DNA from: Ostrinia nubilalis
Lineage: Eukaryota > Arthropoda > Insecta > Lepidoptera > Crambidae
Length of the DNA: 64,000 nucleotides
Reading direction: 5' to 3'
Assembly: GCF_963855985.1 (NCBI RefSeq)
Contig: NC_087105.1
Location: 4,590,501-4,654,500, forward strand
The translations under genes and the position numbers were made by a program. The notes under the pieces are model-generated. The model was not told the origin of the DNA. It saw nothing but the letters and a program-made list of their open reading frames with translations, and made no database searches. This document shows, piece by piece, positions 55,064 to 64,000 of the stretch. How positions within the stretch are numbered: the first letter of the stretch is position 1; each line of letters starts with the position of its first letter.

Positions 55064-55271
55064 CTAGCAGTGCCCGCGACTTCGTACGCGTGAAAATCAT
55101 TTTTGCTCTGCACCTATTACTCGTAGCGTGATAGTATATAGCATAATAGCCTTCCTCGATAAATGGACTATCTAACACTGAAAGAATTTTTCAAATCGGA
55201 CCGGTAGTTCCTGAGATTAGCGCGTTCAAGTAAACAAACAAACTCTTCAGCTTTATAATATTAGTATAGAT
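55064..55271 (-). mobile_element. Helitron-like element, minus strand
   Basis: Starts CTAGCAGTGCCCGCGACTTC, GTACGCGTGAAAATCATTTT (3' end on the minus strand) and runs to CTTTATAATATTAGTATAGA, the mirrored 5' end. Contains AAATCGGACCGGTAGTTCCT. Confidence 0.7.
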
Positions 55272-56317
55272 AAATGAGTTGCACAAACTTCTTGAATTGG
55301 CGCAAGAAACTTCACGTATGTTACTTTAATCAAGCTGTTTTCAAAAACCGTAATGTTTATCTAAATTACACTTACCTAAGTTCAACCATTTATCATCATG
55401 TTTAATATTACACACTCAAAAATATTCGAAGATGAAACAACACACTAACGCCAGCTCCTAAATTGTGGACATTGGCAAACTTCATAAAATTGTTATCTAC
55501 AGCTCTTGAACAAGAAATCACTGAAGTGTGACCAAACTTTCCTCTTATTTTCCACTGAAAATGTGACCCTATATTTTCCACATTTTTACGGTATGATAAC
55601 ATTATCGAGGAAAGCTGACGTCATATTTTCTAACGTGAAGTAATAATTAAGAGTGCCACATTCATTTTAGAGCATAGCACCAATGCTCAGTTTAAAAGAC
55701 TCTCTAAATCGAGGGCGAAGTCGATTGAAAATAAAGTAATTGAACTGTTTTCGTGATAGGGCTGTCGATTCCAACAATGTTGCAACGGAAAATGTTGTAA
55801 AAGTTTTTAAGTAAGGTGAAGTTTTAACTTTCGTTGTAGGTAGTGCGTTTTTGAAAACCAAAAAATGGCAATCAAGGATTTATAGTCAAATTTAGCTACT
55901 GGACCGAAAAATCTTCAGTGGCTTTAGAAACCATTTAAATTTAATGAAACCTACCTAATCTATTAATTTCCGTGGTCTATTGTAAACAGCTTGTAATCTA
56001 TGGATTAATTTCCCAAAGGAGCATGAATTGAAAATTAATGACTTTGTATGATTGCTTAGGACTTACTCAACCTGATTTTCATAAAATTTAGCTTAATTTA
56101 GCTGCAAGCACCCAAGCCGATTGTTCGATCAACTTATGGCAGACGCGTACTATATATTAAATTTTTCACGGTAAGTACTTATTAAGCATATAATTTTATT
56201 CCTTATTTCTATATTAATATCCAAGGACCAATAAGGTTGTTAAGCCCCACAAAAAAAAAGTTTCATCAGATCTAGTAAGCAAGTACCTTAAAATAAGTCT
56301 TGCGCATGGTTTTAACC
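55272..56317. other. Unrecognised stretch
   Basis: Nothing recognised. Minus-strand frames at 55408-55602 and 55667-55861 have no domain pattern. Confidence 0.4.
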
Positions 56318-56428
56318 CCCTTACTAATAAAAAGTTACACAGTTGTTGATCACTGTTTTAAAATGACATTTCCATTTTAAAACACTGATCACCGAGCGTG
56401 TAAGTTTTATTAGTAAGGGGGTAAATGT
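56318..56428. mobile_element. Palindromic MITE (CCCCCTTACTAATAAAA), ~110 bp
   Basis: TAACCCCCTTACTAATAAAA at the left and its mirror TTTTATTAGTAAGGGGGTAA at the right; the inner arms add TTACAC, TGATCA and GTTTTAAAATG around a ~10 bp centre. Confidence 0.8.
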
Positions 56429-57158
56429 TTAAGTTAGTATTGTGAATCTATATTTTCAATTTTAAATTAGCAGTGAAAACTCATAGGCTTGTGTAAGACT
56501 TATTATTTTTATGTTACTTGATAAAAATAACATAAAAGTATACTTGTAATGATCCTAGTAATTAAACGCTTTGTGCTAGGTTTCATTCAAGGACGAGATT
56601 AATGTATTACACGAAACACGATACGTTTGTAAATGTATACGGTTCGAGAGCTAAAATATTTTCTCTCCCATCCCTGGGCGGGTCTTGATTACCCGGATTA
56701 TGGAAATTAAATTAAATCCGAGGTAGCATCTTGTTTGCGTCCGTTTTTATGGGCCAGCAATAAAATTTGCGAACATTCTCTTTTTGAAAATTAGTACCAA
56801 ATATAGAAGAGATGGCACTGTGTCAATTTAGAACGCGGTGATAATGTTATCGAATGGTGGTAATGGTGGTTATAAGCGATGGTGATGAGTTCCAAAGTTT
56901 CATGTCTTAAAATTTTTAAATATCTATTTATGTTTTATATTATTCTGATGCACAGAATACACTTCATATTCGTGCTTTGAATTATCAAGTTCTAGAGAGA
57001 AGGAACTTCGTATGAAATCAACTGATTCACACTTGGCCATTTTGTTATAAAGTTAAGCACAGCCGGTCTGCATAGGTATCGATTATATTACTATCTAGGT
57101 AACTTATCAGAAATACAATGTACTCGTAGTAGTTAGTACTTATAAGCTTAATAACAGT
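56429..57158. other. Unrecognised stretch
   Basis: Nothing recognised. Confidence 0.4.
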
Positions 57159-57355
57159 GCCTAGGCCTCGGCGCAGACCACCAACTTTTAGTTGGCCGAT
57201 AGTTGGGTCGGGCTGTTAATCAGAATGGACATTGAACTTGTAGGTATGAAAGTGCGCACATTACACCGATTTGGTATCGGCTGATTCTTCATACAAATAA
57301 AATCGGGTCCAACTTGTCGGCCAACTAAAAGTCGGTGGTCTGCGCTTAGGCTTAG
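57159..57355. mobile_element. MITE (GCGCAGACCACC ends), 197 bp
   Basis: GCCTAGGCCTCGGCGCAGAC, CACCAACTTTTAGTTGGCCG at the left; CGGCCAACTAAAAGTCGGTG, GTCTGCGCTTAGGCTTAG at the right. The arms are ~45 bp and mostly matching; TAGTTGGCCGATAGTTGG shows extra internal symmetry. Confidence 0.82.
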
Positions 57356-57803
57356 ACTGACTGAATTTCTAACACAAATTGACATTACTAATATCAAGCT
57401 GAAGGATTCTGACGTGCCCCCAGTATCTGCTTACCAAAGTGGATTGATTATCAATATTTCAGGGTTTCCATACAAATTACAGGCAGGTGTTCCACTCCGT
57501 ACACTGTACCCTAAATATAATGGTCGAATTTAATCAAAAAGATAACCTTTCTGGAATTTTCTACCAAACGGGACCCAGTGGCCTCGTAGAAGAAAATATT
57601 AAGGGCGACTTGTACTCTATCCGGTGGGGTTACCAGTTTTTGGTAAATTTCCCCGAAAAAAGGGTTGCGCTATAAAATTTTACGTTAATAGTAAATGAGG
57701 TGAAGTTTGTTAGCGGGATGCTCCCATGTGGGGTTGCAAGGCTTTGGAAGTGAATTCTTTATGATTTTTTATTCTTTTACGCTCTGTGAGAACATGATGT
57801 TCT
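57356..57803. other. Unrecognised stretch
   Basis: The 57487-57675 frame (+) has no recognised domain. Nothing else seen. Confidence 0.4.
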
Positions 57804-57874
57804 TAAATTTTACCCGAAATAAAACTTCACAGATGTTCTGAACATCTGTGAAGTTTTATTTCGGGTAAAATTTA
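57804..57874. repeat. Perfect 71 bp palindrome (35 bp arms, 1 nt spacer)
   Basis: The arm at 57804-57838 (TAAATTTTACCCGAAATAAA, ACTTCACAGATGTTC) is exactly complementary to 57840-57874 around a single T. No mismatch in either arm and no related sequence elsewhere in the window. Confidence 0.95.
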
Positions 57875-59221
57875 TTTATGAGTAGTATCATACGAGAGTA
57901 TAAAATATGAATGTATAATTTCCATTCGCGAAAATATCGTAACTATTCCACGTTATAAGTGCTTCAAGTTAAGATGTTTTCCAAATAAATATTAATCCCA
58001 GATTTTTTTTTATTACTCATCGCTATAAGGCTTGAATTACCTAAAAAATTATGTACGAACTCATTTACTTTTCTGCAAAAATTAAACGAAACATAGCAAT
58101 GTTGCTATATTCCTTGGAAGAGTAAAATAACGCCCATTCGTCCGAATTCACAGATATGCTAGTGGTAGTTCAAATAAAAACAGATCGTTTTCCCATGCCC
58201 CTTCTTGAGTATTTCCCATAGCAAAGTGGATTTATAAACGCGCACTCGCCGCATCTGGGCCCCGCTGATATTCCCGTTAGGGCTGCGACAGTTCAGTACG
58301 ATTTATCGACAAATCTTATCGAATCTGAGAATATTGAGTTGATTCTAAAACTTGTGAGAGATGATCATATTTTACAGTTTGGTACAGCATTTGTTCATCT
58401 TTATCTACACATCAATAGGTACTTACTTATATTTGTAAGTGACTTTATTATTTATTATACCTTCAAAGTAGGTAGGTATAGCTATAATCTCTGGAACTTC
58501 TTGCTGACAGATTTTGGAAATTAGGCTCCCTCTTACTTTGGTGGACCAAAATTCATACTAGCAAAGCCGTGTGCAAAAGCTCGTAGTCAATTTCAAGTTA
58601 AGATTTTAAGTTTTAGAAATTGATAAGGTGAAACACGACATAGTTGTTTCATAAACGCATGCTGTGCTGAGTATCCGCTCTACCGAATACACACTGCCCT
58701 CAATGCACCCTTGGTACAAAATATATTTAGACATTATTTTCAAAACGATCCTTTGAATCAGATCCAATACATCGCACATCCCTATGCTCACTCGTTACAC
58801 TGAATTTGATATGACCCGCGCTAGGCATTGAGCGAATCGATTTTCGACAATCTCTAGTTTGCGAATACCGAACGAATATAACAGGATGGAATCAGTAATG
58901 CCCATAAAGAAACATGCGGACTTTGTTTTGATATTCTAATGTGAGTTAGGAATTATTTCATGTTGTAAGTAATGCTTCGTATTGTAGTATGATAATAAAA
59001 TCAAACTTCTGTTACCAGCAAGTAAACTTGTAACTTTTAGCAGACTTTGTATTGACTTAGAAGTAGCTAAAATACCTACTAAGTAACTACTACTTATCTA
59101 TGAATAAACAATGTTTATTGTTTAATCAAAACAGCAAAATCCTATTTATAATAAATCGGGTAGAAAAGAAACAGTAGAAAATTAATGGTTTTGATACCTA
59201 GGTTATCTTAACATTCAACGT
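57875..59221. other. Unrecognised stretch
   Basis: AT-rich; no repeat or exon recognised. Confidence 0.4.
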
Positions 59222-59346
59222 CTTAGGCTGAGTTGCACCAACTTACTTTGACCGTAACTTAAACAATAACCGGTTCTTTTTGTATGGAGTTTGACTGTTT
59301 TTGACGTTTGTTAAAGCCAAAATAAGATGGTGCAACTCAGCCTTAG
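59222..59346 (-). mobile_element. MITE family B, copy 9
   Basis: CTTAGGCTGAGTTGCACCAA to AAGATGGTGCAACTCAGCCT; complete. Confidence 0.9.
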
Positions 59347-60141
59347 GTATTCACGTATTCCGGCGAGAGAATGGTAGCAAAAATACTTAGTAAGTATTAA
59401 CTGTTTTGAATCTAATAACGGTAATATTGTCATCATCATCAGTTCAGCTATTTGCTACCCATTGGTCTCTGTTAAATGAAAAAATAATCCAAGTGCCTGA
59501 AGATTCATTTTCACACTTACAATAGAAACTTTCTCAGAATAATCTAATAAGAATATCTCATTAAAATTATCTCCATTAGCACCAAACTAATAAATCTTCC
59601 CTTCTGTTTAACTTCTTTGAGACTGCTAAGCGATGGGCATCTTGCCCTGTTAAAAAAACTTGGCACTTTACCATGGTACTTACATTGTAAGGCAGTTTTG
59701 TAATGTGACTAACTACAGTAGTCTTCGTCCACTTAACTTATTTAACTTTAACATCTAAAATATTAATTTGGTATCTTAGGTAGTGACGGATGCTCCTAGT
59801 ATATCCAGATTTTATTTTATTGTAAGTCGAATTACTACTAAGTAGGTAGGTATAGATACAGGTATTAGATATAGGTATTAGTACAGTCGACAATAGATAT
59901 CATACGACATCCTTAATTAATTTTAAGTTCAAAAGCAAATGGGTGACTACTTCACGAGATGAAAGGCGCTTATAACTTTTTTATCTGTGAAATCTGAGGC
60001 ACAAAGTAAATAAGAAATACCTACTTAAGGAAAGAAAAATTTAAGCAATAACCATTGCCATTTAAGCTTGCCGCCGGGTTAACATAGCCTAACTTGGTTT
60101 TCTCGATTCGCAAAATCGCTATGCGGAAGCCTACTGCCCCC
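59347..60141. other. Unrecognised stretch
   Basis: ATCATCATCAGTTCAGCTA at 59432 may be the last trace of a (GAT)n-tailed LINE. Otherwise nothing recognised. Confidence 0.35.
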
Positions 60142-60228
60142 CTAGACAAAACGCACTTTTTGGGCAAAAAAGGGGCTTTTCGACCACTTTTCGACTGGTT
60201 TGCGATTATAATTTGCACTTTGTCTAGA
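60142..60228. mobile_element. Possible tiny MITE (CTAGACAAA ends)
   Basis: CTAGACAAAACGCACTTTTT at the left and AATTTGCACTTTGTCTAG at the right, 87 bp apart end to end. Short arms, single copy. Confidence 0.4.
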
Positions 60229-60620
60229 CCCACTGTTTGTTTCTCAATAGTGTCGTTTATAAGGCGGACGCTATTACTAAAACAAAAGCCGAGCCAAGGT
60301 CAAGAGAACAAAATAAAGATGGGGGCTTATCCTAAGCAATAAATAAGCGAGGATGCTCAGTGACGTTAGAATCCTAAAGATTTATGTAACACGACCGAAA
60401 TGGATGGTAAATAAATATAACCGCTGTTGGCAGAACAGCTCATCCTTTAGATTTGTTCGGTTTCGGTATCGATGCACAGAAATGGGCATTGTAATGTACG
60501 AATAGCGGACCAGTTACTGATGTGTGGTGACCACAGTGTAGTGGTTGGAAATTGGAATAAACAAAGAACGGAAGTTCAACAAGGTTATAATTATGAACTA
60601 CACTGAATCGTCTTACCTGT
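60229..60620. other. Unrecognised stretch
   Basis: Nothing recognised. Confidence 0.4.
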
Positions 60621-60772
60621 GACATTGACAGGGGAGTGCCACCGTTAATACCGGATCACTGGTTCCGATTTTTGCCACGTTGGAAAACACTGAAATGTCA
60701 TTTGCAGGAGAGCGCTGCCGTCAATGCCGGGTTACAATTTCCGATCTTTGCCATTTGACGTTTCAGAATCGT
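60621..60772. repeat. Diverged tandem duplication, 76 bp unit
   Basis: CATT.ACAGGGGAGTGCCACC...ATACCGGAT at 60623 corresponds to CATTTGCAGGAGAGCGCTGC...ATGCCGGGT at 60699; both units continue with TTCCGAT.TTTGCCA..TT and end near ACACTG/TTCAG. Confidence 0.65.
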
Positions 60773-61512
60773 TCAACTACATACAGGATGTAGCGTGAAT
60801 AGTGGTCCAAAGCAAAGGGGTCGATACACTGTACACTGAGGTATGACCATTTTTTTTTAATTTGGTACCTTGCTTTACGAATTGGTTAATAATTTCAAAA
60901 CTTGACGATATTTTAGGCAGAACTTACATGTAATCAGCATTGCCCATATTATATTAAGAAGATATGTACTCCTATTCAAACGTAACGTATTCAGTGATAA
61001 ATATTTGTTTATAGGAATAATGAGATAAATAAGACGTATTCAAATAGGACCAAGTATAATACCACAACGTAAATTAGATACTACTGAATAATATTATTGG
61101 AATTTCATTGGAAATTAGAATTGAAAGCAACGCAAATTAAATTTATTATTGCTTAAAGAGATATTAGTCCCTCTTTAAACTTTTTCATTAAAACATTTCG
61201 CATTAATAGCTGATGTTTGTTTTAACTTGTTATTATAATTTTAACATAAATATAAAATAAAAGACGAAAATCTAGACAGCAAATTAAGAACGTTAATTAA
61301 TTAGAAAGAAAGAAGAAATGTTTATTCAGATGTTTAGTCAGTTTATTTATTAACTACCTAGAACTACTTATTCTTTTAATTTCGAAATGTCTCTACTTAG
61401 ACTAGACAGTAGACTCTACTAATTAAATAATCTGTTTTCACGAAGCTCGACTTTTTTAATGAGTATTACCTAGTTTGCACTTTTGAAAATAAGTAAGTAT
61501 TTAGGCTAAATT
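60773..61512. other. Unrecognised AT-rich stretch
   Basis: Nothing recognised. Confidence 0.4.
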
Positions 61513-61563
61513 ATCATCATCATTTCAGCCATAGGACGTCACTGAAGTCATGATGACCGGTTA
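61513..61563 (-). mobile_element. (GAT)n-tailed LINE 3' scrap, minus strand
   Basis: ATCATCATTTCAGCCATAGG, ACGTCACTGAAG, CATGATGACCGGTT; only the last ~50 bases with a deletion. Confidence 0.6.
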
Positions 61564-61619
61564 AATTATGCTAAATTATGTCCCAAAAAAATTTAAACGT
61601 AGAAATTATTATTTGTGGT

Positions 61620-61720
61620 ATTGGAACACAATCGCATCTGGTGTTAAGTGGGATGCAGTCTAGGATGGTAAATATTTGCCCTGTAAGTGCCTATTCACTC
61701 TCGCCTTGAAAAGACCCGTA
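61620..61720 (+). mobile_element. Fragment of the GCAGTCTAG repeat family
   Basis: ACACAATCGCATCTGGTGTT, AAGTGGGATGCAGTCTAGGA, TGGTA, then CTATTCACTCTCGCCTTGA, matching 48196-48475 without the minisatellite. Confidence 0.65.
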
Positions 61721-62531
61721 GTTAAGTATAGTTAAGTTAAGGATTTATCCATATTATTTGCATGCCTTTTGTGATAAATGGAGAGTGATTTCAAATAGTT
61801 TACACTGTACGATCCTATCTTCGATCGCGGGACATAAAGTTCTGAGACTACCGAAACCCACACTCGGTATTGTGGGAAGAATATTAAGATGTACAGACGA
61901 CAGCCATCAAGTTAAACATTGACATCCTAGGTGCATGTAATAGGTACTATTTTTCAACAATTTATAGTCTGATGTGCTGACTGTACATAAGACTACTTAC
62001 GAGTAGACTATAAATTTGAGATGTACCAATCTACGTGATCGAAATTACTTGAAACTGTTTTCTAGTCTAAAGTTATTCGGAATGTTTAATTCAGTTTCCT
62101 TAAATAAAGGATTTAACAATAGGAATCTCCTAGATTAGCATGGCAAGAAAAGGTTTACATATAGGATTTTAGGCTAACCCAACGAATCACATTCGCTATT
62201 CCTCTAATTTCATGTTGAAACGGGACTATTCCCACCTCTCGTTCCCACCACTGCAACTCCTGTGTAGCCAGGATCTACAGCTTAACCGCCAATAAAAACC
62301 CAACCAGTGAAGGTCAAGTATGTCCCGGTTATTTCATGTTGAAAGGCTACTAAAGTTACTTTAGTCTACGCCCACAAAATTTATCCAACTAGGATGATTG
62401 CTAACTTGTCTAGCTAGAAGATATTCTCTCTTAAGCTCGTCCCGACAAATCAAGCAAACTGACCATTTAGAATTAACTGACACCTAATACCACCAAAAGC
62501 AATTGTAGTCTCTTAGGCGAGTCTCTAGCAG
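61721..62531. other. Unrecognised stretch
   Basis: No repeat or exon recognised. If the minus-strand gene proposed at 62.8 kb is real, this would lie in its first intron or beyond. Confidence 0.35.
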
Positions 62532-62640
62532 CCTTAATAGTGCTATTTCCCGCGCAAAGTATATCAGCTTAAGCGTGTTTTATGCCCCATAAACTGGAGT
62601 TATATCTCGTTGACACGCTGACCTTTCCGGGCTTATTTGG
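62532..62640. repeat. ~105 bp dispersed repeat, copy 1
   Basis: TAGTGCTATTTCC..CGCAAAGT, TATCAGCTTAAGCGTGTTTT, ATGCCCCATAAAC...GAGTTA, CTCGTTGACACGCTGACCTT. Copy 2 lies at 63527-63632 in the same orientation. Confidence 0.7.
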
Positions 62641-62670
62641 TGAAACAATCTTATTTACTGTTTTTCTTAC

Positions 62671-62832
62671 TATAGAAGACGATGCAACCGTGATATAGTT
62701 ATAATCATAGATGTTAGAGTTGGACGGGTATCCGTCCAACCAGATGGAGCTGGTGAGGGTTGTACATGGAAGTCCATCTGAAGGTGACTGAGATCGTGAA
62801 CGACGTAGGGCGCCAGTAAAACGATGACTCAT
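62671..62832 (-). CDS. Candidate first coding exon of an unrecognised gene
   Basis: The minus-strand ATG (context ATCAAAATG) opens MSHRFTGALRRSRSQSPSDG, LPCTTLTSSIWLDGYPSNSN, IYDYNYITVASSSI. A splice donor TATA|GTAAGAAA follows 54 codons in, at 62670, giving a phase-0 exon of 162 bases; without splicing the frame runs to a stop at 62569, through a dispersed repeat. The start is supported by the TATA box and initiator just upstream (62911-62877), giving a 5' UTR of about 48 bases. The peptide is rich in S, R, Y and N, with a basic RRSRSQSPS stretch and no signal peptide. I do not recognise the family. Downstream exons would lie at lower coordinates and none is identified. Confidence 0.4.
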
Positions 62833-62876
62833 TTTGATACTTTTATTAGATGTTCACAGTTCGGTGTCCGTAATAA

Positions 62877-62911
62877 GAATGAATCAATTCGGCCGGCTTG
62901 CCGCTTTTATA
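62877..62911 (-). promoter_or_regulatory. TATA box and initiator, minus strand
   Basis: Minus strand TATAAAAG (62911-62904) with TCATTC (62882-62877) downstream. If A at 62880 is +1, the first T of the TATA box is at -31, the position expected for an arthropod TATA/Inr promoter. Upstream are a perfect palindrome TTGCACGTGCAA with the E-box CACGTG (62936-62947) and, on the plus strand, GCAGGTG at 62964-62970, which fits the RCAGSTG proneural E-box. Confidence 0.45.
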
Positions 62912-62947
62912 ACGAGTCTCCCCGCAAGGTGGGGCTTGCACGTGCAA

Positions 62948-63375
62948 CGTAAACTTGTTTAAGTGCAGGTGTTGTTTTGCAGCAACCCGCTCGTCTTGTT
63001 TCTCTTTACAATATTACGTAGTGTTTTAAGACTCACAAATCAACAATATTGTGAATAATTAATTACAGTAAATGAATTTAATATAATAATAGAAAATATT
63101 ATAAATTAATTATTATTATAACAAATAACTACTTATTATATTTCTTTATTTGTGTATAATTTCGCATTCGCGCTATCATAGATATTTAGAGAGATGCCTA
63201 CTATACATTATTGGCATTTGAGTGTCACGAACTATTTGACGCTGACTGTTCCTTGCTTACTTCTAAATACATTTCATACTTGACCACAACCATGTAATGT
63301 GCAGTTTTGTGTACAAAGTAACGGTCATTTTAGTTTGTTTAGCTTCAAATACCGTCCACAAGCAAATTATTTCGG
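62948..63375. other. AT-rich stretch upstream of the candidate promoter
   Basis: Apart from the E-box-like motif near 62964, nothing recognised. Confidence 0.35.
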
Positions 63376-63490
63376 TCATCATCATCATCATCATCATGTC
63401 AGCCATAGGACGTCCACTGCTGAACATAGGCCTCCCCTAATGCTTTCCACATTGATCGATTGGTAGCGGCCTGCATCCAGCGCTTGCAAT
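63376..63490 (-). mobile_element. (GAT)n-tailed RTE-like LINE 3' end, minus strand
   Basis: TCATCATCATCATCATCATG, TCAGCCATAGGACGTCCACT, GCTGAACATAGGCCTCCCCT, GGTAGCGGCCTGCATCCAGC. 5'-truncated. Confidence 0.85.
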
Positions 63491-63526
63491 TATTTCGGTC
63501 GTCGGCTACCTATTTAATATTATGAC

Positions 63527-63632
63527 CGTAATAGTGCTATTCCAGAGCAAAGTGTATTAGCTTAGAGTGTTTTATGCGCCATAAACAAGAGTTATAAGTA
63601 CCTCGTTGACATGCCGGCCTTTTCTAGGGAAT
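63527..63632. repeat. ~105 bp dispersed repeat, copy 2
   Basis: TAATAGTGCTATTCCAGAGC, AAAGTGTATTAGCTTAGAGT, GTTTTATGCGCCATAAAC, CTCGTTGACATGCCGGCCTT; direct repeat of 62532-62640. Confidence 0.7.
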
Positions 63633-63706
63633 TTATTCTGAGATGAATTCAGATTGAGCTTTCATCCCGTTTTTTCGTCTATGCTAACCAGATTTATCTT
63701 CTTCAT

Positions 63707-63895
63707 ATCATCATCATTATCATCATCATCTCAGCCATAGGACGTCCACTTCTGAACATAGGCCTCCCCCAATGCTTTCCATGTTGCCCGGTTGGTAGCG
63801 GCCTGCGTCTAGTGCCTTCCTGCTACCTTTATAATGTCGTTGGTCTACCTTGTGGTGTGTGTGGTAGGTGGACGTCTGACGCTGCGCTACTTCAT
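63707..63895 (-). mobile_element. (GAT)n-tailed RTE-like LINE 3' end, longer copy
   Basis: TATCATCATCATCTCAGCCA, TAGGACGTCCACTTCTGAAC, GCCTCCCCCAATGCTTTCCA, GGTAGCGGCCTGCGTCTAGT, GCCTTCCTGCTACCTTTATA, GTCGTTGGTCTACCTTG. It reaches further into the coding end than any other copy of this family here. Confidence 0.85.
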
Positions 63896-64000
63896 GTCGC
63901 TTTAAAATTTTTACTGACCAACCGCAATATTCATAATTAGATTTTGATTTCTCTTGAAGCGCTGATTCTGTGATTCAAGTACCTACAACTGTTGCATAGT

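Overview
This 64 kb window is eukaryotic, AT-rich and very gene-poor. It reads as intergenic or deep intronic chromosomal DNA from a moth or butterfly (Lepidoptera). The evidence is the repeat vocabulary: a BEL/Pao LTR retrotransposon, RTE-type LINE 3' ends with (ACGA)n or (GAT)n tails, tRNA-headed SINEs, Helitron-like elements ending in a GC hairpin plus CTAG, and many short TA- or TTAA-flanked inverted-repeat elements. There are no operons, CRISPR arrays, rRNA genes or intact tRNA genes. The organism assignment is from pattern memory, not a database search.

Layout. 1-2446: the 3' end of a BEL/Pao element, with an open pol frame (RNase H, integrase, C-terminal domain) and a 235 bp 3' LTR. 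2.5-6.5 kb: short MITEs and LINE scraps in unrecognised AT-rich DNA. 6.68-10.11 kb: a 3.4 kb element with ~200 bp inverted ends, about 13 scattered GCAGTAA motifs and a decayed RTE reverse transcriptase nested inside. 10.4-12.1 kb: two MITEs. 14.3-19.5 kb: a SINE, two copies of a 517 bp TIR element (one split by a 2.3 kb transposon), a palindromic MITE and a Helitron-helicase scrap. 19.9-25.1 kb: LINE ends, Helitrons, MITEs and a SINE. 26.3-30.1 kb: a large interrupted inverted repeat with GGGG/CCCC-rich internal repeats. 30.9-31.8 kb: a mariner element folded back on itself. 31.9-32.4 kb: a diverged tandem duplication. 33.5-45 kb: Helitrons, MITEs, LINE ends and a 1.39 kb foldback element. 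45.0-46.25 kb: a TTAA-flanked piggyBac-like element. 47.08-48.12 kb: a MULE-like element with a 10 bp target duplication. 48.2-48.4 kb: a 30 bp minisatellite. 48.9 kb: a THAP-domain N-terminal exon. 51.2-53.0 kb: a pogo/Tigger-like element carrying a nested MITE. 53-62 kb: more MITEs and long unrecognised stretches, with a perfect 71 bp palindrome at 57.8 kb. 62.5-64 kb: a candidate minus-strand promoter and first exon, then LINE ends.

How the parts relate. Nothing here forms a pathway. The biology is mobile-element biology: autonomous elements (BEL, RTE, mariner, pogo-like, Helitron) leave decayed coding remnants, and non-autonomous families with matching ends are spread among them. Several insertions can be ordered by nesting or by an empty site in a paralogue. 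The two places most likely to belong to host genes are the THAP-like exon at 48,929-49,006 (+) and the TATA/Inr/ATG/splice-donor arrangement at 62,911-62,671 (-). Neither protein is complete in this window.
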